Source of the DNA: Absicoccus porci
GTDB taxonomy: Bacteria; Bacillota_I; Bacilli_A; Erysipelotrichales; Erysipelotrichaceae
Assembly: GCF_003725415.1 (NCBI RefSeq)
Contig: NZ_RJQC01000003.1
Span: 95,861-159,860, forward strand
Length of the DNA: 64,000 nt
Direction of reading: 5' to 3'
Under the pieces are notes generated by a model. That model was not told the DNA's origin. It worked only from the letters and a program-made list of their open reading frames with translations, and made no database searches. A program made the position numbers and the translations under genes. The stretch's first letter is position 1. Every line of letters starts with the position of its first letter. Shown piece by piece: positions 39,273-49,404 of the stretch.

Positions 39273-39817
39273 AATTATTATTAGCCTCGAATTCACCCCG
39301 AAGAAAAGAATTATTGGAACAGGCACATTTTCATTTTGAGATTGAGCCAGCCAAAGTGGAAGAAGTATTTGATGAAAGCCTACCTATCGATGAGGCTTTA
39401 ATGAAAGTGGCGCAAACAAAGGCTATGGATGTTGCGGATGTGTATCCGGACTATGTTGTGATTGGTGCGGATACGATCGTTTATTTCCAAGGTAAACGTT
39501 TGGGAAAACCGAAAAATAAAGACGAAGCAAAAAGATGTCTGCATGCCTTATCCAATCAAACGCATGAAGTAAAAACAGGGGTTTGTATTATCAGGGATCA
39601 TCAGCCCTATACATTTGTGGAAACGACCAAAGTGCATTTTCGAGATTTATCGGATTTTGAAATTGATAAATATGTGAAAAGTGGAGCTTGCATGGATAAA
39701 GCCGGTGCATATGGAATCCAAGAATGCGATTTTGTGGAATGGATCGATGGTTCGTATTCCAATGTTGTGGGTTTACCAATGGAAAGAATATGTCAATTTT
39801 TCCACGTGCGGTTTTAG
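39269..39817 (+). CDS. maf: Maf-like nucleotide pyrophosphatase
   Basis: A 182-residue Maf protein. LLLASNSPRRKELL is the N-terminal signature, GADTIV holds the catalytic Asp, and KAGAYGIQ is the conserved C-terminal motif. Maf proteins hydrolyse dTTP, UTP and modified nucleotides and can delay septum formation. ATG lies in the end of the DUF1461 gene behind GAGGAGG. In Bacillus maf lies next to radC-mreBCD; here those genes are 19 kb away. Confidence 0.93.
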   Translation: MKLLLASNSPRRKELLEQAHFHFEIEPAKVEEVFDESLPIDEALMKVAQTKAMDVADVYPDYVVIGADTIVYFQGKRLGKPKNKDEAKRCLHALSNQTHEVKTGVCIIRDHQPYTFVETTKVHFRDLSDFEIDKYVKSGACMDKAGAYGIQECDFVEWIDGSYSNVVGLPMERICQFFHVRF

Positions 39818-39883
39818 CTTTTCTTTTCTAAACGTAAGTGTTACAATAAGCGCGTTCAAGAATTAAAGGAGGAACAAATTATC

Positions 39884-40168
39884 ATGGCAGAAGTGGTAAA
39901 AAAACAAGACTTAGCTAATGCATTAGCTGAAGAGTATGGCATTTCAAAAAAAGATGCGACTGCATATGTACAAAGCGTATTTGATACGATTGCTGATACA
40001 TTGAAAAACGATGGAACCGTTGATGTATTTGGCTTTGGAAAATTTACCTTGGCTCAACGTTCAGCTCGTACAGGTATTAACCCAATGACGAAGGAAAAGA
40101 TTGAGATTCCTGCTTCGAAAAGCGTCAAATTCAAACCTGCAAAGACTTTGAAAGACGCAGTGAAATAA
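39884..40168 (+). CDS. hup: HU-family DNA-binding protein
   Basis: A 94-residue histone-like protein. KKDLANALAEEYGISKKDATAYVQSVFDTIADTL forms the helical body and GFGKFTLAQRSARTGINPMTKEKIEIPASKSVKFKPAKTLKDAV the DNA-binding arms. It bends and compacts DNA. TACAAT at 39841-39846 may be the -10 element, and AAAGGAGG precedes the ATG. Confidence 0.95.
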   Translation: MAEVVKKQDLANALAEEYGISKKDATAYVQSVFDTIADTLKNDGTVDVFGFGKFTLAQRSARTGINPMTKEKIEIPASKSVKFKPAKTLKDAVK

Positions 40169-40178
40169 GGATGTTTCT

Positions 40179-40203
40179 AAAGAGCACGATGTGCTCTTTT
40201 TTT
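40179..40203 (+). terminator. Terminator after hup
   Basis: AGAGCAC-gat-GTGCTCT and seven T. Confidence 0.9.
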
Positions 40204-40221
40204 AAAATATGCACAAAACCG

Positions 40222-40248
40222 CGAAAGCGCTTTGAATTTTGCTATAAT
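40222..40248 (+). promoter_or_regulatory. -10 element and cre-like palindrome before ppaC
   Basis: TATAAT at 40243-40248. CGAAAGCGCTTTGA at 40222-40235 matches 12 of 14 bases of the palindromic CcpA site TGAAAGCGCTTTCA and would cover the -35 region. Confidence 0.35.
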
Positions 40249-40279
40249 GAATACAGAATATTAGAAAAAGAGGAAATCT

Positions 40280-41878
40280 ATGAGTTTACCAATTTATGTT
40301 ATAGGACATAAACATCCAGATACGGATGCCATATGTTCATCGCTTGCGCTTACGGCTTTGAAAGAAGCACAGGGAGTTCATGCCGTGGCAGGACGCATTG
40401 GACATTTAAGTCCTGAGACCGCCTTTATTTTAGATAAAGTAGGAGTTGAACCGCCTCTATATATGAATACGGCCAAATGTGCCTTATCCGAGATTGAAAT
40501 TGATGAAGCGGTTCGTGTCCATCCCGAAGATACCATTCGATCGGCATGGGATGTTTGCTTAGAACATAATGTTAAGACATTGTATGTTGTAAGTGACGAC
40601 GATGAATATCTCGGCGTTTGCACGATCAATGATATTTCTAAGATCCAGATGCAAGATGTCAGCATCACCAAAGATTTATTGAAAGATACCCCTTTAACGA
40701 ATATCGTGCGAGCATTAAAAGGACAGTTTATTTATGAAGGGAATTTAGCACGAAGTGGCTATGTGCGCATTTCGGATAAACGCTTGAATGAAAGAAATCT
40801 GGAAGGGGCCATCATGGTACTGGATGATCATGAAGATGATATGTTTAAAAGTATCGTTCGTGGTTGTGCTGTTGTTGTGTGTACGCAAAATTATCGTCCT
40901 TCTGATTATATTATTGAAATTGCCAAACAAAAGGGTGCTACTTTGATACAGACACCATACAATATCATGAAAGTCATCCAAATGATTTATCGATCGATTC
41001 CGGTTTCTTTTATCATGACCCCAAAAGAGAAAATTATTTCTTTTAGTCAATCGGAATTTGTCGAACAAGTAGAAAGCGAAATGTTGAAGACACGTCATTC
41101 TAACTATCCCGTTCTTTTCCAGAATCATTTGGTGGGTTCTGTGGCACGATATCATTTGTTGAAAAGTGAAAAGAAAAAATTCATTTTGGTGGATCATAAT
41201 GAAGTTAAACAATCGATTGATGATATTGAAACGGCAGAAATTGTAGAAATTGTCGATCATCATCGCATTGGTGATATCGAAACCAGCCGCCCTATCTCTT
41301 TTCGAAATATGATTATTGGCAGTACTTGTTCCATTGTGACCATGATGTATCGAGAAGCCAATATTCGTATGTCCGATAAAGTGGCTTTGTTGTGCGCGTA
41401 TGGAATGATCAGCGATACGTTGAATTTTCATTCCCCAACGACAACGCCCATTGATTTGGATCTAAAAGCATATTTAGAAAAAGAATATGGTTTGCATTTT
41501 GATGAAATGGCCAAAGAGTTATTCGAAAATACTGCAACTATCAAAGGAAAAGAATTCAAGAATTTATTGTATAACGATACAAAAGAATATATCTTGAGTG
41601 GACATCGTATCGATATTTCCCAAGTATTTACATATAATTTGGATGATGTCGATAGTATCGAAGAAGATTTTAAAGCCTTTATGGAACAAGAAAACAAAAA
41701 ACGTCATTATGATTTATTGATGATGGTCTTTACCAATGTCGAAGGCAATGGTTCTCGTTTCATATGCGTAGGTGATTTAGCTCATGATGTGGCACCAGCG
41801 GTTGCTCGGTTTGCCGATCAACAATTCGTCTCGCGTAAGAAACAAATCGTACCATCTTTAGCGCAGGTGTTACTATGA
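40280..41878 (+). CDS. ppaC: Manganese-dependent inorganic pyrophosphatase with CBS and DRTGG domains
   Basis: A 532-residue family II pyrophosphatase. GHKHPDTDAICSSLAL and VDHHRIGDIE carry the Mn-binding Asp/His residues of the DHH core. Between residues 70 and 310 lies a regulatory insert: CBS repeats (VRVHPEDTIRSAWDVCLEHNVKTLYVV... ) with a DRTGG domain. In studied CBS-pyrophosphatases this insert binds AMP, ADP or diadenosine polyphosphates and tunes activity. SD is AAGAGGAAA. It overlaps pepT by four bases. Confidence 0.9.
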   Translation: MSLPIYVIGHKHPDTDAICSSLALTALKEAQGVHAVAGRIGHLSPETAFILDKVGVEPPLYMNTAKCALSEIEIDEAVRVHPEDTIRSAWDVCLEHNVKTLYVVSDDDEYLGVCTINDISKIQMQDVSITKDLLKDTPLTNIVRALKGQFIYEGNLARSGYVRISDKRLNERNLEGAIMVLDDHEDDMFKSIVRGCAVVVCTQNYRPSDYIIEIAKQKGATLIQTPYNIMKVIQMIYRSIPVSFIMTPKEKIISFSQSEFVEQVESEMLKTRHSNYPVLFQNHLVGSVARYHLLKSEKKKFILVDHNEVKQSIDDIETAEIVEIVDHHRIGDIETSRPISFRNMIIGSTCSIVTMMYREANIRMSDKVALLCAYGMISDTLNFHSPTTTPIDLDLKAYLEKEYGLHFDEMAKELFENTATIKGKEFKNLLYNDTKEYILSGHRIDISQVFTYNLDDVDSIEEDFKAFMEQENKKRHYDLLMMVFTNVEGNGSRFICVGDLAHDVAPAVARFADQQFVSRKKQIVPSLAQVLL

Positions 41879-43059
41879 GTTTGACCGAACGGTTTTTGCG
41901 ATATATTTCGTATGATACACAATCGAATGAAGATAGTTCGACCATTCCCAGTACTTCAAAACAATGGGCATTATCCAATGTATTATACGAGGAATGTCTT
42001 TCCTTATTTGACCAAGTGGAACAAGGAAAAGATGGCATTATCTATGCGACACTAGAAGCAACCAAAGTCGATGATGCCATTGGCTTCTTGGCACATATGG
42101 ACACGGCGACTGAAATCAGTGGAGCCAACGTATCTCCACAAAGGATCCAAGACTATGAGGGACAATCCATTTCTTTAAAGAATGGTCTTGTGATCGATCC
42201 AGAAATCTATCCGGCATTGAAACAATGCATACATGATGATTTGATCGTAACCGATGGAAACACCTTATTGGGTGGTGATGATAAAGCAGGGATTGCCATT
42301 ATTCTTACAGCCATTGAACAAATACGAGCTATACCACATGGTAAGATTTGTGTGGCTTTTACGGTTGATGAAGAAATTGGTCGTGGTACGGATACATTTG
42401 ATTTGCAAAAATTCCCGGTTGATTATGCCTATACGATCGATGGAGATCGAATTGATGATGTTGAATATGAAAATTTTAATGCGGCACAAGCGACCATCAC
42501 CATCCAAGGAAGTGCCATACATCCGGGTGAAGGAAAAGATAAACTTGTGAATGCGTCTTTATTAGCGATGGATTTTGCCCATTGTATACCACATGATCAA
42601 ACACCCGCTCATACACAAGGTAGAGAAGGCTTCTTTCATTTGATCAAGATGGATGGAGATGTAGCCAAGGCTCGTTTGGTTTATATCATTCGTGATCATG
42701 ATGCGACCAAATTTGCACGTAAGAAAGCATTGATGCAAAATGTTGTTGATGCATTGAATGATAAATATGGACAACGTTTTTCCATCGAAATGCATGATCA
42801 ATATCATAATATGGCTGAATTTATGAGTGATATGACACCAGTCAATCGAGCAAAACAAGCCATCCAACATTTAGGTATCGAGCCGGTATCCATTCCCATT
42901 CGTGGTGGAACGGATGGGGCCATGTTAAGTGAAAAAGGATTGTCTTGTCCAAATCTAGGAACGGGAACGTTTCTTCATCATGGACCACGGGAATTTGCCT
43001 CCATCACCAAGATGGAACAAATGGTTGATATTTTAGTACAAATGATCAAGGGCATCTAA
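41875..43059 (+). CDS. pepT: Peptidase T (tripeptide aminopeptidase)
   Basis: A 394-residue M20 zinc peptidase. FLAHMDTATE holds the first metal His and catalytic Asp, LLGGDDKAG the bridging Asp, VDEEIGRG the base Glu and GTFLHHGPREF the last metal His; RGGTDGAMLS is conserved too. It removes the N-terminal residue of tripeptides in the cytosol. A terminator follows. Confidence 0.95.
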   Translation: MSLTERFLRYISYDTQSNEDSSTIPSTSKQWALSNVLYEECLSLFDQVEQGKDGIIYATLEATKVDDAIGFLAHMDTATEISGANVSPQRIQDYEGQSISLKNGLVIDPEIYPALKQCIHDDLIVTDGNTLLGGDDKAGIAIILTAIEQIRAIPHGKICVAFTVDEEIGRGTDTFDLQKFPVDYAYTIDGDRIDDVEYENFNAAQATITIQGSAIHPGEGKDKLVNASLLAMDFAHCIPHDQTPAHTQGREGFFHLIKMDGDVAKARLVYIIRDHDATKFARKKALMQNVVDALNDKYGQRFSIEMHDQYHNMAEFMSDMTPVNRAKQAIQHLGIEPVSIPIRGGTDGAMLSEKGLSCPNLGTGTFLHHGPREFASITKMEQMVDILVQMIKGI

Positions 43060-43075
43060 GATGCCCCCTTTTTTG
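43050..43075 (+). terminator. Terminator after pepT
   Basis: GGGCATC-taa-GATGCCC then CCTTTTTTT; the stop codon is in the loop. Confidence 0.9.
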
Positions 43076-43108
43076 CGTTTTTTTCTATAAAAGGCTACAA
43101 TACTACTA
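43073..43108 (+). promoter_or_regulatory. Promoter of the PP2C gene
   Basis: TTGCGT at 43073-43078, 17 bases, TACAAT at 43096-43101, then seven bases to ATG at 43109. No SD; probably leaderless. Confidence 0.5.
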
Positions 43109-43756
43109 ATGAAGATCCAAGCATCCAGCAGGACTGGAAAAAAAGCACAAAATGAAGATTATTTTGGTGTGTATCAAAATGGTCGAAAGCTGATAACACC
43201 ATCGAGTTGGTTTCATACACGACTAGCGAAAGATCATGTTGGCTTGGTGGTGGCGGATGGCGTTTCTACTTCGTATGAACCTTTGCGAGCCGCTCGTTTT
43301 GCGTGTGAACAGATGGCAAACTGGCAAGGACAAGGTATGGAACAAACCCTACAAACCATCGATCAGATGATTAAAGAGAACATGAAGGAATCGATGTGTA
43401 CACTTTCGGGTGGATACATCGAAAAAAAGCGATTTACCTATTTTAATGTGGGTGATAGTCCAATCTTTTTATTTCGTGATCATTCGTTGATGCTTTTATC
43501 GCAACCACATACTTTAGAAGGATATCCCCATGTGATTACGTCTTGTATGGGTTATTTGACAGCTTATTATGCGCATTCTTTGCCAATTCGCTCTGAAGAT
43601 CAATTGCTCATTGCTTCGGATGGTATTTTGGAGTCTTTATCTATGGATGCATTGGCGGAGGCATTGGATCAAAATGCAACAATTGAACAAATATTTCAAA
43701 TGGCTTTAGATGCGGGTTCACAAGATAATATGACTTTGATTCGTGTCCAAATTTAA
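43109..43756 (+). CDS. PP2C-family protein phosphatase
   Basis: A 215-residue phosphatase. Motifs are in order: NEDYFGVY (metal Asp), VVADGVSTS, FNVGDSPIFLF, IASDGILESL and SQDNMTLIRV. The protein is about 30 residues shorter than Bacillus PrpC, mainly in the middle. It should remove phosphate from Ser/Thr in a metal-dependent way. No partner kinase lies beside it, unlike the usual prpC-prkC pair. The -10 box is seven bases before the ATG and an SD is lacking. Confidence 0.8.
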   Translation: MKIQASSRTGKKAQNEDYFGVYQNGRKLITPSSWFHTRLAKDHVGLVVADGVSTSYEPLRAARFACEQMANWQGQGMEQTLQTIDQMIKENMKESMCTLSGGYIEKKRFTYFNVGDSPIFLFRDHSLMLLSQPHTLEGYPHVITSCMGYLTAYYAHSLPIRSEDQLLIASDGILESLSMDALAEALDQNATIEQIFQMALDAGSQDNMTLIRVQI

Positions 43757-43781
43757 GGATACTTTTTAGTATCTGTTTTTT
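43757..43781 (+). terminator. Terminator after the PP2C gene
   Basis: GGATAC-tttttA-GTATCtg followed by six T; a short stem. Confidence 0.65.
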
Positions 43782-43828
43782 ATTTTATGAAGGGATAGTG
43801 TACAATGGGTACATGGGAGGATGTTACT

Positions 43829-44338
43829 ATGGAAATGGTTCGAATTGATATTTCCAACATTAAAGATCTCAATAAACGGCAGGTATGTTGTACATACATT
43901 CCGACGTTTCCATTGAATCATGATGTTGTGTGTGCGATGATCCAAACCTGGGCCTGGAAAAATCTAGCCAAGATCATTTCTTTAGAAACCTATGAAAAGA
44001 AAGATTATGAGAACATTTGTCGCTATAAAGATGTGGATGCCAAAACATTCGATGGGTTTCATGATCAAAGTTTTCGACGGTTGGATTGTCCCAATGTATT
44101 TGTTGAAGGAGAAAGCCAGTCTTGCGATTGCAGAATTCGATTTGCGTTTTTGGAGTCAGAAAATAAAATTGAATTGCAATGTCCGAATGATTATATTGTG
44201 AATCGATTTTTATTAGGAGGAAGTCAAAAAGAGCGTTCATTACATGCATTTACGCATTTGATGGATGCGATGGAAATCGAGGCATATGTTTTTCTAACCA
44301 AAGAAAAGGAGCGAAAATATGTCATCAAATTTAGATAG
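43829..44338 (+). CDS. Unknown cytosolic protein, 169 residues
   Basis: Not recognised. No signal peptide or membrane helix. It has five Cys (VCCTYIP, NICRY, LDCPN, SCDCRIRF) that do not form a classic metal motif. The second half looks like alternating strands and helices. ATG at 43829 was chosen because GGGAGG lies upstream, whereas ATG 43805 falls within the TACAAT (43801-43806) that is probably the -10 element. It overlaps the following surface-protein gene by 20 bases, so the two are co-expressed. Confidence 0.7.
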   Translation: MEMVRIDISNIKDLNKRQVCCTYIPTFPLNHDVVCAMIQTWAWKNLAKIISLETYEKKDYENICRYKDVDAKTFDGFHDQSFRRLDCPNVFVEGESQSCDCRIRFAFLESENKIELQCPNDYIVNRFLLGGSQKERSLHAFTHLMDAMEIEAYVFLTKEKERKYVIKFR

Positions 44339-45101
44339 AGGTTCAAAAATAAGGATCGCGATTGCCATCGTATTAGCATTAGCTTTTATGGTTGTATTGA
44401 TTTTTAATATTCAATTGCGAATGATGCCAGAATGGGAAAATACCAGCTTACATTATGAATTAGGTGAAAAAGTGGATATTAAAGCAACCGATGTTTTAAG
44501 TCGGAATTCACATTCTTTTACCGTAGATACAAGTAAGATCAATGAAAATGAACCTGGCGTTTATATTGTTGAGGCATCGTTTAATTCCGTGGCCGGCAAA
44601 CAAGTGAAATATTTGCGTGTAACGATTTCGGATACGAAAAAGCCAACATTTACCAAAGCACCAAAGACTGTGAAGGTAAAAGTAGGAAATGATACGTATG
44701 ATTTTCGCAAGAAATTTAAAGCAACGGATCAAACAAAAGTGTCTTTAACTTTCGATACAAGTGCTGTAGATTTTAATACACCAGGTACGTATACTGCCAA
44801 AGTAACGGCTTCAGATTCATCTGGAAATGAAAGAACAAAGAAGTTTAAGGTAAAGATTGTTGCGTCTACGAGTCAAGATACAACAAACGAATCCACAACA
44901 CAACAAGATACGACGCAAGATACGACAACGCAACAAGCTACAACGGATGATAGTACAAGTACATATGATTCAAATGCGAGTGACTATTATAATGGAACGG
45001 ATGGAACGTATGATGGTAGTGATACCTATACGCCAACGACGCCGTATGATTATGATACATCGCAATATGATCCAAGCCTAGGTTGGAACACAGCTGCTTA
45101 A
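44319..45101 (+). CDS. Membrane-anchored protein with Ig-like domains and Thr-rich tail
   Basis: A 260-residue protein with one N-terminal membrane helix (about 12-30) acting as an uncleaved anchor. Two Ig/cadherin-like repeats follow: YELGEKVDIKATDVL...VKYLRVTISD and DTYDFRKKFKATDQ...RTKKFKVKIV, both with the PGVY/PGTY turn of bacterial Ig folds. The last 85 residues are Thr, Gln, Ser, Asp and Tyr-rich (QDTTQDTTTQQATTDD). A surface role is likely; the partner is unknown. SD is AAAGGAGCG, inside the preceding gene. Confidence 0.75.
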   Translation: MSSNLDRGSKIRIAIAIVLALAFMVVLIFNIQLRMMPEWENTSLHYELGEKVDIKATDVLSRNSHSFTVDTSKINENEPGVYIVEASFNSVAGKQVKYLRVTISDTKKPTFTKAPKTVKVKVGNDTYDFRKKFKATDQTKVSLTFDTSAVDFNTPGTYTAKVTASDSSGNERTKKFKVKIVASTSQDTTNESTTQQDTTQDTTTQQATTDDSTSTYDSNASDYYNGTDGTYDGSDTYTPTTPYDYDTSQYDPSLGWNTAA

Positions 45102-45129
45102 GAAGAAGGCAAAGCCCTTCTTCTTTTTT
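45102..45129 (+). terminator. Terminator after the Ig-like gene
   Basis: AAGAAGG-gcaaagc-CCTTCTT followed by CTTTTTT. Confidence 0.85.
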
Positions 45130-45132
45130 AAG

Positions 45133-45177
45133 TTGTCTTATAAATAATTTGAGTTGTCTGATGTTTTGGGATATAGT
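45133..45177 (+). promoter_or_regulatory. Promoter of the GntR gene
   Basis: TTGAGT (45149-45154), 17 bases, TATAGT (45172-45177); the ATG at 45184 is six bases later, without SD. TTGTCT occurs at 45133-45138 and again at 45154-45159; both resemble half of the operators found before ilvC, suggesting autoregulation. Confidence 0.5.
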
Positions 45178-45183
45178 TGTTTT

Positions 45184-45891
45184 ATGGCAAATCAAACTTT
45201 ATCTCAAAAAACTGCAGATCAACTTAGAAAATCCATCTTGACGAATCATGTATACATACCGGGTCAGAAATTACCCAATGAAAATCAACTTTCGATTCAA
45301 ATGGGGATTAGTCGGACCACTTTGCGAGAAGCTATTCGTATTCTTGTCTCAGAAGGCTTGTTGCGAGTGGAAAGAGGAAATGGGACTTTTGTGGCAAATC
45401 AGGGTGATATCAAAACGGATCCTCAACTGGATATACAAGAGGTACAATCCATGAAAGTGACGTTACATGATTTATTTGAAACGCGATTGATGATTGAACC
45501 ACAGGCAGCGGAATTGGCTTGTCAAAGAGCGACAAATGAAGAGATTGAGCATATTTTAAAGCTAGGTGAAACAGTGCAACATTTGATTTTGTTGGATCCT
45601 ACGGCTCAAGAGCGCATCAGTTCTGAAACAGAATTTCATTCATCAATCATTCGTGCTGCTCATAATGAGTTTTTGAATAACTTTATTATGGTTGTCAAGG
45701 AAACTATCGAAAAAACATTTGAATTTCATGCGAATCTGGAATTGATTGCACAAGATGCATATGCTGATCATATTCTGATCATGGAGTTTTTAAAACATCG
45801 AGATGGACCGGCTTTGCGTAGTGCCGTATTGATCCATTTGCATCATACTTTGATTCGAGAAGAAATCTCGGTAGAAAAAGCAAATCTTTGA
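45184..45891 (+). CDS. GntR-family regulator, FadR subfamily
   Basis: A 235-residue regulator. Residues 1-75 are a winged helix (LRKSILTNHVYIPGQKLPNENQLSIQMGISRTTLREAIRILVSEGLL). Residues 90-235 form an FCD effector domain; ETEFH, YADH and LIHLHH provide the residues that bind a metal and an organic acid in related proteins. ATG at 45184 is at the predicted transcription start, so the mRNA may be leaderless; an in-frame ATG at 45154 lies in the promoter. ilvC begins 86 bases later, with two FadR-type operators in its promoter. The gene is a strong candidate for the ilvC regulator. Confidence 0.88.
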   Translation: MANQTLSQKTADQLRKSILTNHVYIPGQKLPNENQLSIQMGISRTTLREAIRILVSEGLLRVERGNGTFVANQGDIKTDPQLDIQEVQSMKVTLHDLFETRLMIEPQAAELACQRATNEEIEHILKLGETVQHLILLDPTAQERISSETEFHSSIIRAAHNEFLNNFIMVVKETIEKTFEFHANLELIAQDAYADHILIMEFLKHRDGPALRSAVLIHLHHTLIREEISVEKANL

Positions 45892-47006
<1,115 letters not shown>

Positions 47007-47018
47007 TAATGTTATGGA

Positions 47019-47045
47019 AGCACTTCTTCGGAAGTGCTTTTTTTA
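47019..47045 (+). terminator. Terminator after ilvC
   Basis: AAGCACTTC-ttcg-GAAGTGCTT, a stable TTCG tetraloop, then T residues. Confidence 0.92.
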
Positions 47046-47087
47046 TGGTATGATGAAACTACGAAATGACTTCGTGGAGGGAAGAGT

Positions 47088-48848
47088 ATGAAACGGCAAG
47101 ATTTTTATGATGGCAAATCCTTTGATGCATATACATATTTTGGAGCACATCCTCAAAATGGCGGAATCCAATTTCGAACATATGCACCACAAGCACAAAG
47201 TATTTGTGTCATTGGCGAATGGAATCATTGGCAAGAAGAACCAATGGATCAAGATGCACAAAGCGGCATTTGGCAGTTGTTTAGTCGAGACGCCCAAATT
47301 GGTCAAATGTATAAATATGTAGTCTATGGTGCCAATGGACGGGTTGAACATTGTGATCCTTATGGATTTGGAATGGAACTACGACCTAATTTTGCATCAA
47401 TCATTCGCGATATCAATGCGTTTGCGTTTACGGATGAAACATGGATGAAACAGCGAACCCGCAATTTTGATCAACCCATGAATATTTATGAGATGCATTT
47501 GGGATCATGGAAAAAAAATGAAAAGGATGAGAATGGATGGTTTACTTATGATGCCATTGCTTCTGATCTCATTGCCTGTTGTAAAGAAAATCATTTTACC
47601 CATGTTGAATTGATGCCTTTGAGTGAATATCCATTTGACGGTTCTTGGGGCTACCAAACCACAGGTTATTTTAGTCCGACCTCGCGTTATGGCACGGCTA
47701 CACAACTGCAATCTTTGGTAAATCGTTTACATAATGCGGGAATCGGTGCCATTATTGATTTTGTTCCTGCCCATTTTGCGACAGATTCTTATGGATTAAA
47801 AGAATTTGATGGTTCGCAATTGTATGAGTATCCAACCAGTGATGTAGGTGAAAGTGAATGGGGTACTTGCAACTTCATTTATTCTCGTTATGAAGTACGA
47901 AGTTTTCTTCAATCGGCTGCTAATTATTGGTTAGATAAGTATCATTTTGATGGCATTCGAATGGATGCGGTAAGTCGACTCATTTATTGGATGGGGGATG
48001 AAAATCGTGGCTTCAATCCAAAAGCCATTGATTTTTTGAAACAGATGAATGCAGGTCTACATGCACTTCATCCAAGTGCTATGTTGATTGCAGAAGATTC
48101 CACGGCGTATCCACATGTCACAAAACCGGTCAATGAAGGTGGTTTGGGATTTGACTATAAATGGGATCTAGGCTGGATGAATGATACCCTGGACTATATG
48201 ATGAAGACCAGCGATGAGCGGAAAGAATTGTCGGGAAAACTGACGTTCTCGATGTATTACTTTTATAATGAAAGATATTTATTGCCATTGTCTCATGATG
48301 AAGTTGTGCATGGAAAACGCACGATCGTGGATAAGATTTATGGCACTTATGAGAAAAAGTTTGCACAATTACGTTCTCTCTATTTATATATGATGATGCA
48401 TCCAGGTAAGAAATTGAATTTTATGGGGAATGAAATTGCGATGTTCCGTGAATGGGATGAAGAAAAAGAATTGGATTGGTTTTTATTGAAGTATCCAATG
48501 CACGATGCTTTTCATCATTACTTTGAAACTTTAGGAAAGATTTATCAAAGTACCCTGCAATTGTATGAATGGGATGATGATCCGCGTAGTTTTGAATGGA
48601 TCACGATCAATGACAAACAAAACAATGTCTATGGATTTCAACGTTTGGCGGGTACATTAAAACCAGTGGCTGCATTCTTTAATTTTTCAAATAAGACCCA
48701 AACCATTCATACAGAGGATAAATGGGTTTTGCGTCTTCATACGGATTGGGAATGTTTCAATGGAACCACAAAAGAAAAGAAAGAGAAAAAATCCACAGAT
48801 TATTTTGTGTTACCACCATTTAGTTCAATCTATGTTGTGATGGAGTAA
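47088..48848 (+). CDS. glgB: 1,4-alpha-glucan branching enzyme
   Basis: A 586-residue GH13 enzyme. An N-terminal CBM48 domain (about 15-105) is followed by the TIM barrel: IDFVPAHF, GIRMDAVSRLIYW (nucleophile Asp), LIAEDST (acid Glu) and LSHDEVVHGK. The extra N-terminal domain of the E. coli enzyme is absent, as is common in Bacillota. It makes alpha-1,6 branches in glycogen. No other glycogen gene is near. A small hairpin (ACGAA-atgac-TTCGT, 47061-47075) stands just before the SD GGAGGG. Confidence 0.93.
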   Translation: MKRQDFYDGKSFDAYTYFGAHPQNGGIQFRTYAPQAQSICVIGEWNHWQEEPMDQDAQSGIWQLFSRDAQIGQMYKYVVYGANGRVEHCDPYGFGMELRPNFASIIRDINAFAFTDETWMKQRTRNFDQPMNIYEMHLGSWKKNEKDENGWFTYDAIASDLIACCKENHFTHVELMPLSEYPFDGSWGYQTTGYFSPTSRYGTATQLQSLVNRLHNAGIGAIIDFVPAHFATDSYGLKEFDGSQLYEYPTSDVGESEWGTCNFIYSRYEVRSFLQSAANYWLDKYHFDGIRMDAVSRLIYWMGDENRGFNPKAIDFLKQMNAGLHALHPSAMLIAEDSTAYPHVTKPVNEGGLGFDYKWDLGWMNDTLDYMMKTSDERKELSGKLTFSMYYFYNERYLLPLSHDEVVHGKRTIVDKIYGTYEKKFAQLRSLYLYMMMHPGKKLNFMGNEIAMFREWDEEKELDWFLLKYPMHDAFHHYFETLGKIYQSTLQLYEWDDDPRSFEWITINDKQNNVYGFQRLAGTLKPVAAFFNFSNKTQTIHTEDKWVLRLHTDWECFNGTTKEKKEKKSTDYFVLPPFSSIYVVME

Positions 48849-48849
48849 T

Positions 48850-49404
48850 ATGGACACAAAAAAACTTTGGAAAATGTTTACTTCCATGTTTTATTTGAGT
48901 GCATGTACGTTTGGTGGTGGTTATGTCATCGTTTCTTTGATACGGGATGTATTTGTGAAGAAGTATCATTGGATCGATGATGATGAAATGTTGGATTTAG
49001 TAGCGATTGCACAATCCAGTCCTGGAGCGATTGCCGTCAATGGGGCCATTGTTGTGGGATATAAATTAGCGGGTATTCTTGGAGTCATCGTTGCATTATT
49101 GGCAACGATATTGCCTCCTTTTATGATTTTATCGCTTGTATCTCTTGTATATGATGCATTTATCGCCAATCTTTGGATTCGCTGGTTGTTAGAAGGCATG
49201 CAAGCTGGTGTTGTAGCCATTATTCTTTCGGTTTGTTTGGATATGGCCATGCCATATTGTAAACAGAAAGATCGTATATCTATTCTTTTCTTTGCGATAG
49301 CACTGTGTGCCAATTCTATTTTCAATATTCCGGTGGTCGTGATCATCCTTTGTGTAATTTGTATGGCTTGTATCGAAGTTATCTGGCAAAGGTATAAAAG
49401 ATGA
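48850..49404 (+). CDS. Chromate transporter family protein, half-size, first of pair
   Basis: A 184-residue membrane protein. MFTSMFYLSACTFGGGYVIVSLIRDVFV and the QSSPGAIAVNGAIVVGYKLAG loop are typical of the N-terminal half of ChrA (PF02417). Short ChrA proteins are usually encoded in pairs that work together. In studied cases they export chromate, but in gut-type bacteria the real substrate is uncertain. It follows glgB by one base and overlaps its partner by four. Confidence 0.9.
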   Translation: MDTKKLWKMFTSMFYLSACTFGGGYVIVSLIRDVFVKKYHWIDDDEMLDLVAIAQSSPGAIAVNGAIVVGYKLAGILGVIVALLATILPPFMILSLVSLVYDAFIANLWIRWLLEGMQAGVVAIILSVCLDMAMPYCKQKDRISILFFAIALCANSIFNIPVVVIILCVICMACIEVIWQRYKR

